Shown here piece by piece: positions 6,788-13,119 of a DNA stretch of 62,377 bases. The stretch's first letter is position 1, and each line of letters opens with the position of its first letter. The translations under genes were made by a program, and so were the position numbers. The stretch comes from a virus. The DNA lies in the IMG/VR virus record IMGVR_UViG_3300032288_001948, positions 1-62,377 of that record. One strand, 5' to 3'. Below the pieces are notes generated by a model. That model was given only the letters and a program-made list of their open reading frames with translations, made no database searches and was not told the origin of the DNA.

Positions 6788-7813
6788 TTAGTCAAACACG
6801 ACTTTGAAGCGCTTGGAGAAGTCGATAAACTCCTTGGTGGCGAACAGCTTGTCGTCACGCTTGACAGCCAACTGCCACGCCAGCACTGTGAACTCAGGGT
6901 CGAGACGGCACAGGAACTTGTGGTAGGTGGACACGTTTTTGTTGTCGAGTGAACCAGACACAGCGACAGTGATCGCATACGTCATGCTCGGCTCGTCAGG
7001 CAGCTCGACAGTCTCAGGGTCTTTGAGGATACGCGGCATGTAGTCCTTAACCTTGGCCCACACGTCAACGAAGCCCCAGAACTCAGCGGCAGCGCCATCA
7101 CCAACGGCGCCGGCCATCGCGATTTGTTTGGTGCGATGCGTCATAGTAGTATCTGCGTAATATTTCATCGCCTTGTCCCAAGTGCGGGGCGTGGCGAATG
7201 TCTTGTCGGGCTTGGCCGGATCGAACGTGGACAGCAGCGGCTTGCGGAACTGAATGAACGCAACCCACTCCATCGGCCAACCAGAGATTTGAGCATATTC
7301 ACACGACGCATCGACATCAGTGATCAACTCGATATGTGTGCCACGATTAGCCAACGGCAGAGCCATACGAGACTGAACACCACGGTCGCCGTCACGATTG
7401 GATGCAGCAACGATACGCACATTGGGCTTGAGCACATGTTCGCCGCAACGACGGTCATTGATGATCTGATAGCACGGCGCCTGAACACCCGGATTGTTAC
7501 CGCCGGTGATCTCGTCGAAGAACAGGATGATCAGCTTGTCATCGGGAAAGTTATCATTGCCAACGAACGGCAGCGTTGCTGGCAGGTTCCATACAGTTGC
7601 GCCGGCATCGGCAGTTGGGATGCCACGCAGATCGACAGAATCATACATAGATAGTCGGATGTCGCACAGCACAGCATCAAGCTCGTCAGCAAGCTGCTCG
7701 ACAATAGATGATTTACCGCCACCCGGTTGGCCCCACATGAACACAGGCTCATTGAGGCGGATCGCCACATCACGGATGACTTGCTTGGCTTCGGCTACAT
7801 TGACAGCAAACAT
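6788..7813 (-). CDS. MoxR-family AAA+ ATPase
   Basis: A 341-residue product. Walker A GQPGGGKSS at about 28-36 and Walker B LIILFFDE at 94-101. A sensor-like VRIVAASNRDGDRGVQ is followed by LANRGTHIEL, where an arginine-finger region is expected. The length and the neighbouring VWA gene fit the MoxR/RavA branch, whose members remodel target proteins together with VWA partners. The start at 7813 follows GAAGGGA, 19 bases after a palindrome. The target in infection is unknown. Confidence 0.88.
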   Translation of the reverse strand: MFAVNVAEAKQVIRDVAIRLNEPVFMWGQPGGGKSSIVEQLADELDAVLCDIRLSMYDSVDLRGIPTADAGATVWNLPATLPFVGNDNFPDDKLIILFFDEITGGNNPGVQAPCYQIINDRRCGEHVLKPNVRIVAASNRDGDRGVQSRMALPLANRGTHIELITDVDASCEYAQISGWPMEWVAFIQFRKPLLSTFDPAKPDKTFATPRTWDKAMKYYADTTMTHRTKQIAMAGAVGDGAAAEFWGFVDVWAKVKDYMPRILKDPETVELPDEPSMTYAITVAVSGSLDNKNVSTYHKFLCRLDPEFTVLAWQLAVKRDDKLFATKEFIDFSKRFKVVFD

Positions 7814-7832
7814 TGGATTATCCCTTCAGTTG

Positions 7833-7853
7833 TTTGTTAGATTGTCTAACAAA
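7833..7853. promoter_or_regulatory. 21-bp palindrome, copy 3
   Basis: TTTGTTAGA-TTG-TCTAACAAA, perfect arms. It starts 1 base after the stop of the 7855-8643 gene and precedes the MoxR-like gene by 19 bases. Confidence 0.85.
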
Positions 7854-7854
7854 G

Positions 7855-8643
7855 TTATTTGGTTAGCAGGAGATGAGTGAACTCGGTTGTTTTCTTACGC
7901 GACACAACACCACACGTCGCTACACGTTTGCGGGCTTGCCAGTCCAGAGTATTGAAGTCCAGATGCAGCAGATCGCTAACGTGCATGGGCTGACGAGAAT
8001 AATAATGTGGGTTAGACACATAGCTTCGCGTTGCAGGGCTATAGACGTTTGGCACATGCACCGTTGATGGTTGATTTACTTTAGCCTCCTCACTTAACTC
8101 GTTCCATGCCTTGCATGCGGCACGGATTGTGTTGATATGATCCTTCTCGTCTCGGTTAAGTTTGTCCACCTCGGTCACACGGATCGGACATGCGCCGATC
8201 GGCGCCTCATCTGGTGCAGCATAATAGACCTGCGCCGTATTGCGTAAGCGTTTGGGTATGCGCTTATTTCCCTCCTGTTGGTAGACCGGTGACTGGATAC
8301 GCACCACATGGTTGGAGTCGTAGTCGATCCATAACGCTTGCGCGCCTTTGTTATTGAGCCATGATGGTTTGACAATATCACCATCCGGCGTCGTCAGTTT
8401 ATATTGAGTGAGGACACCCGGCCAGCGATGATCGTCGCTGTTGGCGATAGCGATATTCTGCGCCTCATAATGCCGGCGATACTTGGGCTTGTAATAGCCC
8501 TGTGTGACAATGAACTCGCCGGTTTCGAGTTGAATGAACGGCGCATGATAATAGGATCGTGCCGATATAAGTTCGACCTCATTGTAAAACTCTTTGAAGC
8601 GATCCCACTTTTTGGTTGCGTGGTTGAATGGTTCGAGTTTCAT
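7855..8643 (-). CDS. Hypothetical protein
   Basis: A 262-residue product rich in Tyr and His (YYHAPFIQLETGEFIVTQGYY). The first half is strand-rich, followed by a helical part (KDHINTIRAACKAWNELSE). No catalytic motif is recognised. It is framed by palindromes on both sides and lies directly upstream of the MoxR-like gene, so a link with that module is possible. The start follows GAAAGGAAAG. Confidence 0.6.
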   Translation of the reverse strand: MKLEPFNHATKKWDRFKEFYNEVELISARSYYHAPFIQLETGEFIVTQGYYKPKYRRHYEAQNIAIANSDDHRWPGVLTQYKLTTPDGDIVKPSWLNNKGAQALWIDYDSNHVVRIQSPVYQQEGNKRIPKRLRNTAQVYYAAPDEAPIGACPIRVTEVDKLNRDEKDHINTIRAACKAWNELSEEAKVNQPSTVHVPNVYSPATRSYVSNPHYYSRQPMHVSDLLHLDFNTLDWQARKRVATCGVVSRKKTTEFTHLLLTK

Positions 8644-8658
8644 TTTACTTTCCTTTCG

Positions 8659-8679
8659 TTTGTTAGATGATCTAACAAA
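8659..8679. promoter_or_regulatory. 21-bp palindrome, copy 4
   Basis: TTTGTTAGA-TGA-TCTAACAAA, perfect arms, 2 bases after the stop of the 8682-9494 gene and 15 bases before the start at 8643. Confidence 0.85.
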
Positions 8680-8681
8680 TA

Positions 8682-9494
8682 TTAAAACTGGTTAGACAGC
8701 CGGCGCCACTTGTTTGCACTGGCTTGGACGCTGGACACATCATAGCCAGCGATCGACGGCACCTCGACCTTGATGATGCAATTCTCCACTTTATAAATGG
8801 CGTCGCGCACAGCATCAGCCGCACGGTCATGATAGTCGTCGAATATGGCGTTCCAGCCGTCCGGGCCATCACGAAACAGCTCGATCGTCTGCACCCAGCC
8901 GTTGCTATATTTGGGGTCGCGCAAATACCCTTGTCTCATTTGCGGTTGGCCCATCGCCGCACGCGCCTTGACCCATGCTTTGAAGTCATTGAACCCATAC
9001 GCCTTGAGCACAGCGTTAGCCTTGGCGGTATCGACGCGATACTTGATGAACGGGGCGAACATGGCCGGATCGACGGGCAGCCAGTCACCATTATCCGCCC
9101 GCATCAGCCGCACAGAATCACGCGCCATGCGGAACGTCATAGTAGTATTATCCCGCTCTAGATGCAGCAGGTATCCGACCCTGCTGTTGAACGTGGTGCA
9201 GATGCCTGATGGTGTAAGGCTGCGCGCAAACATATCAGTCGATATGGACTCATACGCATTGAGCACGATCGTGCCGTCAGGATGATAGACCACCACATCC
9301 GTGCCATGCAGACGGAAAGCAATCCCGTCGTTGTTAAGCTGGCGCATCGCCATGTGCTTTTTGTTGCGACCAGCGATCGGGCGCGTGTTGGTATCGCCGC
9401 TGCCACGCCACGGGTCAGTCTTGCCCCAGTAATTGAGCGCATCGCTGTAGCAGCGAATCGGTGGGATCGAGTAGGTGTCGATGTGAAAAGCCAT
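8682..9494 (-). CDS. Hypothetical protein
   Basis: A 270-residue product. The N-terminal part contains YSDALNYWGKTDPWRGSGDTN and AGRNKKHMAMR; the middle is strand-rich (IAFRLHGTDVVVYHPDGTIVL), followed by a helical C-terminal half. The pattern (an aligned strand domain with H-G-T-D/V-V-x-Y-x-P-D-G) resembles several phage proteins of unknown role. Its ribosome-binding region keeps CCTTTCAGTTTGTT on the plus strand, the same context as the palindrome copies but without the second arm. Confidence 0.6.
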   Translation of the reverse strand: MAFHIDTYSIPPIRCYSDALNYWGKTDPWRGSGDTNTRPIAGRNKKHMAMRQLNNDGIAFRLHGTDVVVYHPDGTIVLNAYESISTDMFARSLTPSGICTTFNSRVGYLLHLERDNTTMTFRMARDSVRLMRADNGDWLPVDPAMFAPFIKYRVDTAKANAVLKAYGFNDFKAWVKARAAMGQPQMRQGYLRDPKYSNGWVQTIELFRDGPDGWNAIFDDYHDRAADAVRDAIYKVENCIIKVEVPSIAGYDVSSVQASANKWRRLSNQF

Positions 9495-9506
9495 GTGATA
9501 TTCCTT

Positions 9507-9728
9507 TCAGTTTGTTTCAGGTTCGTCCACACCGCCATGTGTGGCGATGTAATCGGTCAGGTCGAGCAGGGTCTGCGTCAATGTCTTACTGAACCCTGCC
9601 ACAATGATGCGTGACTTGAGTATCTCCAGCATGTCCGGTGTCGAGTGCATATCTGTCTCGACAATGAAACGTAACAACTGATCGAACGCAATCAGCGCAC
9701 GTTCGTGGTCTGTGAACCCAGCAGCCAT
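9507..9728 (-). CDS. Small helical protein, paralogue of the 10,312-10,527 product
   Basis: A 73-residue, all-helical product. It aligns end to end with the product at 10,312-10,527: FDQLLR against YDQLLR, then R-x-x-x-A/S-G-F/I-S and LLDLTDYIATHG against LTDLIEYVNEHG. The start follows GAAAGG directly after palindrome copy 5. Function unknown; a small helical-bundle regulator or protein-binding adaptor is conceivable. Confidence 0.65.
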   Translation of the reverse strand: MAAGFTDHERALIAFDQLLRFIVETDMHSTPDMLEILKSRIIVAGFSKTLTQTLLDLTDYIATHGGVDEPETN

Positions 9729-9738
9729 GTGCTACCTT

Positions 9739-9759
9739 TCTGTTAGATCATCTAACAAA
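9739..9759. promoter_or_regulatory. 21-bp palindrome, copy 5
   Basis: TCTGTTAGA-TCA-TCTAACAAA, one mismatch in the outer arm. It overlaps the last four codons of the 39-residue gene at 9748-9867, so its sequence also supplies that gene's stop codon. It precedes the start at 9728 by 10 bases. Confidence 0.8.
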
Positions 9760-9867
9760 CATGAGGATGTCGAGCATTGTCCACGCTGTGACGAACGTGA
9801 TGAACAGCATGGACACGAACACGGCGCCGGCGCCGATGATTTGAATAGAGATGGGTGCGTCATTCAT
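9748..9867 (-). CDS. 39-residue single-helix membrane protein
   Basis: A small gene starting at ATG 9867, with GGAG seven bases upstream in the last codons of the preceding gene. The product begins MNDAPISIQIIG, then runs hydrophobically (AVFVSMLFITFVTAWTML) and ends DILMFVR, with the last residues and TGA encoded by palindrome copy 5. One transmembrane segment is likely. Function unknown. Confidence 0.6.
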   Translation of the reverse strand: MNDAPISIQIIGAGAVFVSMLFITFVTAWTMLDILMFVR

Positions 9868-9871
9868 TTGT

Positions 9872-10102
9872 TTACTCCACAGTTGGTTCATGAAAGTCAG
9901 TGGCGTCGTCGAGCACCGGCTTGTCGAGCGCCTTAATCAGTCGATCGGTTAATTCTTTCAGCTCATCCATAGTGTCGCCATGATAGAATGGCTCACCATA
10001 GCTAAACGGCAGCTTGGTGCTGTCGTCGTAATACACCTCGGCGAACATATAGAGCGTCTCACCTGCCTCGGTCTTACGCACAACGCGATGATTCCAAAAC
10101 AT
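9872..10102 (-). CDS. Conserved phage hypothetical protein (WNHRVV family)
   Basis: A 76-residue product; ATG 10,102 is chosen because AAGGAGAC precedes it. The sequence MFWNHRVVRKTEAGETLYMF and then AEVYYDD matches a very common small phage/plasmid protein type with M-W-N-x-R-V and E-V-Y-Y-D motifs, followed by an acidic helix and a C-terminal KALDKPVLDD. The function of this family is not established. Confidence 0.7.
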   Translation of the reverse strand: MFWNHRVVRKTEAGETLYMFAEVYYDDSTKLPFSYGEPFYHGDTMDELKELTDRLIKALDKPVLDDATDFHEPTVE

Positions 10103-10112
10103 GGTTGTCTCC

Positions 10113-10319
10113 TTAGAACGGCATGTCATGTGTTTGGTTTAACCCCAGTTGCAGTCTGGTCATGCGAATCTCATAGTCCAGCGCCACGAGGCGCGGGCCA
10201 TCCTCAAGCCACTCGGCGTCTATGAAGTCAGCTTCCAGACGCTTGAGCTTGACGTTAAGTGGCTCGGCCTGAAACGCCGGGCTCGTGTAGTCGATCGGTC
10301 TGATGTGCGATTTACTCAT
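10113..10319 (-). CDS. Hypothetical protein
   Basis: A 68-residue product. ATG 10,319 lies in the last codons of the upstream gene (ATGAGTAA overlap). Mainly helical (LNVKLKRLEADFIDAEWLEDG, then LVALDYEIRMTRLQLGL). No recognisable family. Confidence 0.55.
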   Translation of the reverse strand: MSKSHIRPIDYTSPAFQAEPLNVKLKRLEADFIDAEWLEDGPRLVALDYEIRMTRLQLGLNQTHDMPF

Positions 10320-10527
10320 TGTCTTTTTTCCATTCATCTGTGCCATGCTCGTTTACATACTCAATCAGGTCGGTCAGCATGATCCACACCCGATAGGATA
10401 TGCCTGATGCTTTGAGGCGATGGTTCAGCGCCTTGATCGTGTCGCCGTCAGCCAGCTCCGTCGAGCACATGGCCCTGAGAAGCTGGTCATACAGCACAAT
10501 CATTTCCTCATCCTTTGTATAGCTCAT
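10312..10527 (-). CDS. Small helical protein, paralogue of the 9,507-9,728 product
   Basis: A 71-residue product starting at 10,527 as ATGA with the previous stop; GGGGAG lies upstream. It aligns with the 9,507-9,728 product along its full length (YDQLLR, A-S-G-I-S, LTDLIEYVNEHG), at a level that implies an old duplication. Function unknown. Confidence 0.65.
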   Translation of the reverse strand: MSYTKDEEMIVLYDQLLRAMCSTELADGDTIKALNHRLKASGISYRVWIMLTDLIEYVNEHGTDEWKKDNE

Positions 10528-10754
10528 AGGATTGTGCTCCCCTTATAGATGCCGATCAAAGCCCGGCGATCCATCGCACGGGTGTAGCCCTGCTTCGGGC
10601 CGGCTGGCACGATCGTCCAGCGTGAACGCTCTGTCGCCGCCATCATGTCCCCACACTTGAGGCATGTGTCATAACCCAGATGAGCGCGCCGGGCTGGATA
10701 CGGCTCGTCACAAACAGTGCAGTGATATTGGATGATACGTTTACCAGTGCTCAT
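10524..10754 (-). CDS. Small zinc-ribbon-like protein
   Basis: A 76-residue product. ATG 10,754 is chosen over an upstream in-frame codon because GAAAGGA precedes it. It contains HCTVC and TCLKCG, a C-x2-C / C-x2-C pair 17 residues apart, typical of a four-cysteine zinc ribbon, flanked by basic residues (YPARRAHLGY). The C-terminal part may be a small strand domain. It could bind nucleic acid or a host protein. Confidence 0.6.
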   Translation of the reverse strand: MSTGKRIIQYHCTVCDEPYPARRAHLGYDTCLKCGDMMAATERSRWTIVPAGPKQGYTRAMDRRALIGIYKGSTIL

Positions 10755-10822
10755 GGTTTGTCCTTTCGTCGTTTGAGGTGGGCGGTTTTGTTGGATCATG
10801 TCGCTTCGCTTCCATTCCCAAC

Positions 10823-10843
10823 TTTGTTAGACAATCTAACAAA
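10823..10843. promoter_or_regulatory. 21-bp palindrome, copy 6
   Basis: TTTGTTAGA-CAA-TCTAACAAA, perfect arms, about 70 bases upstream of the zinc-ribbon gene start and outside any coding region. Confidence 0.85.
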
Positions 10844-11002
10844 CATAAAAGTTTTAATAGATGAATGAGTGGATGAATATATAAATGAACGCGCGGTGGC
10901 GGGACGCTACCCCCGCCACACGCAGTAATCACCAGTCGAGGGGCGGTCGACGCCCAATCGAATGGCTTAGACATATTCACGGTGATAAACAGCACACAGC
11001 GG

Positions 11003-11023
11003 TTTGATAGATGATCTAACAAA
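11003..11023. promoter_or_regulatory. 21-bp palindrome, copy 7
   Basis: TTTGATAGA-TGA-TCTAACAAA, one mismatch. It lies about 40-60 bases downstream of the leftward promoter candidate at 11,065-11,093, a position where a bound protein could block elongation. Confidence 0.75.
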
Positions 11024-11064
11024 CTGGATGGACGCGTCACGCGCAGCACCCGACTGATAGCTAA

Positions 11065-11093
11065 AGACTAGCATATAAAGGTTTGATTGTCAA
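11065..11093 (-). promoter_or_regulatory. Leftward sigma-70-like promoter candidate
   Basis: On the minus strand a perfect TTGACA (11,093-11,088) is followed by 17 bases and TAGTCT (11,070-11,065), a weak match to TATAAT. The position upstream of the leftward gene run starting at 10,754 fits an early promoter. Confidence 0.45.
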
Positions 11094-11253
11094 GTTAAAT
11101 CTTTTGATTACAACCATGAAGTTTTAGCGCGGATTAGTGCTGGTCGATGGTCAAATTACCACGAGTTTATAGGATGATTGCATGGTGTAGGCGGATTATA
11201 TGCGGAATAGGCGACTTATATTCCTAATAGTCAAAAAATGGATTTATGTAAGT

Positions 11254-11284
11254 TATTGTAATCGGCCCAAATAGACAGGTAGTC
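11254..11284 (+). repeat. 31-bp inverted repeat, left arm
   Basis: It matches the reverse complement of 11,421-11,451 at 27 of 31 positions, including an uninterrupted 16-base core AAATAGACAGGTAGTC. The arms are 136 bases apart. Confidence 0.85.
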
Positions 11285-11420
11285 AACTTTCAAACTAGTA
11301 TGAACGATTTTTACTGGAAAACGCGTTATATTTTCGTGATGTTAATGGTTGATGCAATACGCCGGTGGCGCACAAAAAATAAAAAAACCTTGTTTATATT
11401 TATTTTTATATGGATATTCT

Positions 11421-11451
11421 GACTACCTGTCTATTTCGGCCAATATCAATA
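11421..11451 (-). repeat. 31-bp inverted repeat, right arm
   Basis: Partner of 11,254-11,284. The AT-rich spacer between the arms has runs of A and T (for example CAAAAAATAAAAAAACC) and could melt easily. Confidence 0.85.
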
Positions 11452-11545
11452 AGTTCTGGTATGTCAACATAGGCAACTGGTCTAAAAGCACCGCCTTTTG
11501 GTAGACTAATCCTGTCTTTTCGTGGCAATAACAAGCACTTGTGGT

Positions 11546-11566
11546 TTTGTTAGATCATCTAACAAA
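11546..11566. promoter_or_regulatory. 21-bp palindrome, copy 8
   Basis: TTTGTTAGA-TCA-TCTAACAAA, perfect arms, 10 bases to the left of the first iteron. Confidence 0.85.
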
Positions 11567-11576
11567 ATTCCGTGAC

Positions 11577-11639
11577 TTTAATAGGTGTATCCTGTCAACA
11601 TATTAATAGGTGTAAATTTATAAAGTTTTAATAGGTGTT
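11577..11639 (+). repeat. Three iterons with 25-bp period
   Basis: TTTAATAGGTGTA (11,577), ATTAATAGGTGTA (11,602) and TTTAATAGGTGTT (11,627) repeat at exactly 25-bp steps, so AATAGGTGT starts at 11,580, 11,605 and 11,630. The spacing is close to 2.4 helical turns. Iterons of this kind bind replication initiators or regulators. Confidence 0.8.
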
Positions 11640-11748
11640 ATGTTTGCGTGCGTTCGAAAGCACCTAACTACTATGCCGAGATTTGATTGAGGCATGTGCG
11701 CGATTGATTCGCGCGCTGCATCTGTTTGATTAAATGTAAACATATAGG

Positions 11749-11777
11749 CAAATAAAAAGGGGCGCTCTCGCGCCCCT
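11749..11777 (-). terminator. Intrinsic terminator after the 11,785-12,411 gene
   Basis: Read leftward, an 8-bp stem AGGGGCGC / GCGCCCCT with a GAGA loop is followed by TTTTTATTTG. It lies 8 bases beyond the stop codon of the 208-residue gene, so that gene is probably a separate transcript. Confidence 0.85.
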
Positions 11778-11784
11778 CTCTGGA

Positions 11785-12411
11785 TCATTCGCAATTCGCA
11801 ATCTCGGCTTGCGCTGCGGCAAGCGCCACGGTTAGCGCCTTCACGAAAGCCGCGCTGGCTTGCGGCTTTACGATCGACAAAAGCGCCGCGAGATTTTCCC
11901 GTGCAAACATTGCCGCTTCGCGCGCCGTGGCCGGCTTATAGTCAACGCCAATGGCCGGCTTTTCGGCTTTCGCCTTTTCAGGCTTGGCCGGCGTCGCAGC
12001 CTTGGCCGTTTCCACCTTGGCCGTTTCGGCTTCCGTCTTGCGACCGGCGTTGTCGCGCTTGCCGCCGCGCTTATCAGTCGCGACTAGCCCGGCTTCCTTC
12101 CTAATGTGAAAGGCATAATTGCGCGCGGCGCTTGCCGCTTTGTCATACCATGTCGCGCGCGCTTTCGCGGCTTTCGCCTTTTCAGCCGCGACCATGCCAA
12201 GCGCGGTTTTCGCGTTGCCGCCCTTTACATTGGCGATAACGTATTGAACCATGCGCGCGCCCCAAAGCCACACTTCCAATTCGGCAATCGCCTTCTCGCC
12301 CTTGCAGGCTTTGGCGCGAGCGATAACCTTGCCGCGCGCGTTGCCTTCCGCGTGCACGAGCGCAACGTCGGCGGCATGAGCGGACATGATCGCGAGAAAA
12401 TCATTAGACAT
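11785..12411 (-). CDS. Ala/Lys-rich protein, first leftward gene
   Basis: A 208-residue product with its own promoter region and terminator. The N-terminal 110 residues are helical, with aromatic patches (LEVWLWGARMVQYVIANVKGG). A KRGGKRDNAGRK turn leads to a low-complexity Ala/Lys/Glu/Pro linker (TAKVETAKAATPAKPEKAKA) and a C-terminal helical piece. The linker resembles histone H1-like tails. As the first gene leaving the divergent control region, it may be a very early host-takeover or DNA-binding protein; that is inference. Ribosome-binding site AAAGGA. Confidence 0.65.
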   Translation of the reverse strand: MSNDFLAIMSAHAADVALVHAEGNARGKVIARAKACKGEKAIAELEVWLWGARMVQYVIANVKGGNAKTALGMVAAEKAKAAKARATWYDKAASAARNYAFHIRKEAGLVATDKRGGKRDNAGRKTEAETAKVETAKAATPAKPEKAKAEKPAIGVDYKPATAREAAMFARENLAALLSIVKPQASAAFVKALTVALAAAQAEIANCE

Positions 12412-12455
12412 TGTTTTATCCTTTCATAATTAAATCATCATTTGATGACCCTCAT

Positions 12456-12484
12456 ATTGAAATATACTTTTGTTAGATTGTCAA
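12456..12484 (-). promoter_or_regulatory. Leftward promoter candidate overlapping palindrome copy 9
   Basis: On the minus strand, TTGACA (12,484-12,479) lies inside the palindrome, followed by 17 bases and TTCAAT (12,461-12,456). The -10 match is poor, so the call rests mainly on the perfect -35 and the position ahead of the first leftward gene. Confidence 0.4.
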
Positions 12485-12489
12485 ACAAA
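12469..12489. promoter_or_regulatory. 21-bp palindrome, copy 9
   Basis: TTTGTTAGA-TTG-TCAAACAAA, one mismatch relative to the consensus. That single change creates a perfect TTGACA on the minus strand, so a protein bound here would cover the -35 element. Confidence 0.8.
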
Positions 12490-12526
12490 ACTTATGCGCC
12501 CGGCCCTATATAAAGAATTCTTGCCA

Positions 12527-12544
12527 CCCCCACCCCACCCCCCC
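12527..12544 (-). other. G-quadruplex-capable tract
   Basis: The minus strand reads G7-T-G4-T-G5. With the G7 run counted as two runs, four runs of at least three G are joined by single-base loops, the most stable parallel G-quadruplex type. It lies between the two divergent promoters. Confidence 0.55.
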
Positions 12545-12694
12545 AAGGGGTTTGCGCCGATTGCTATAATACATATTCATGGTCATCCATATATTTTTTA
12601 GAAATTTTTCCATAAATAAAATTCCATGACTTTATACGTTGATACCTCCCCACACCTTCAACTCTAAAAAATTTTTTATAAAATTTAGCCAAAA

Positions 12695-12723
12695 TTGACA
12701 TCGGCCCCCGTCACTCGTATTCT
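12695..12723 (+). promoter_or_regulatory. Rightward sigma-70-like promoter for the late unit
   Basis: TTGACA (12,695-12,700), 17-base spacer, TATTCT (12,718-12,723). The GGAGG of the first late gene follows 11 bases later, so the leader would be very short. This is the best promoter match in the window. Confidence 0.65.
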
Positions 12724-12744
12724 TCAAAAAACTCGGAGGCTTAA

Positions 12745-13119
12745 ATGGCGAACTCGTCGCGTGTCGTGGCTGAACTGAAGCTGCGTTGTTTTTATGCTCG
12801 TGACGAAGCGCATAGCGCTCATTTGACGACAACGTCTTATGCCCAGCACATGGCGCTCGGAGCTTTTTATGACGAGATGCCTGATTTGGTCGACAGTCTG
12901 GTTGAATCGTATCAGGGCATCTACGGAATCGTGGAAGATAAACCCAACGTCACGATGCCGGCTGGCGGCATGGTTCCGATTTTGACTCAGCTCCGCAAGT
13001 GGATCATGGCCAACCGCGACAGTGTTGGTATATCGGACGACACCGAGCTTCAGAACGACATCGACTCGATCGTGACGCTGATCAACCGCACCATGTATAA
13101 GCTGAAGAATCTGAGATGA
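12745..13119 (+). CDS. Ferritin-like helical protein (DUF5856-like)
   Basis: A 124-residue, all-helical product with a conserved-looking core AHSAHLTTTSYAQHMALGAFYDEM, then LVDSLVESYQGIYG. Small proteins of this form are found next to terminase genes in many podoviruses and are annotated DUF5856; the association is from memory. His and acidic residues recall the ferritin/Dps fold, but metal binding is unproven. GGAGG at 7 bases; the end overlaps the next gene by ATGA. Confidence 0.7.
   Translation: MANSSRVVAELKLRCFYARDEAHSAHLTTTSYAQHMALGAFYDEMPDLVDSLVESYQGIYGIVEDKPNVTMPAGGMVPILTQLRKWIMANRDSVGISDDTELQNDIDSIVTLINRTMYKLKNLR

Larger units (their letters stand above)
10755..11784. other. Gene-free AT-rich region, candidate replication origin and early control region
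   Basis: About 1 kb without a convincing gene, far richer in A and T than its surroundings. It holds three palindrome copies (10,823; 11,003; 11,546), a leftward promoter candidate (11,065-11,093), a 31-bp inverted repeat (11,254-11,284 and 11,421-11,451), a quasi-tandem 20-mer (11,191-11,230), three iterons spaced 25 bp apart (11,577-11,639) and a terminator at its right edge. The set of repeats with nearby AT-rich DNA is what replication origins look like. The phage DnaA-like protein is a possible partner, but I see no exact DnaA box. Confidence 0.55.
12412..12744. other. Divergent control region between early and late units
   Basis: 333 bases without a gene, AT-rich apart from a C-rich tract. 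It contains palindrome copy 9 with an embedded TTGACA facing left, a G-quadruplex-capable tract on the minus strand (12,527-12,544), and a rightward TTGACA promoter at 12,695. Both transcription units start here. Confidence 0.75.

Noticed and set aside
10741-11049. A 102-residue leftward open frame in the gene-free region
   Set aside because: It runs through two palindromes, has no ribosome-binding site at any start and overlaps the zinc-ribbon gene; the product looks random.
12565-12570. Perfect TATAAT in the divergent region
   Set aside because: No acceptable -35 lies 16-18 bases upstream; the TTGACA-17-TATTCT pair at 12,695 is better placed for the late unit.
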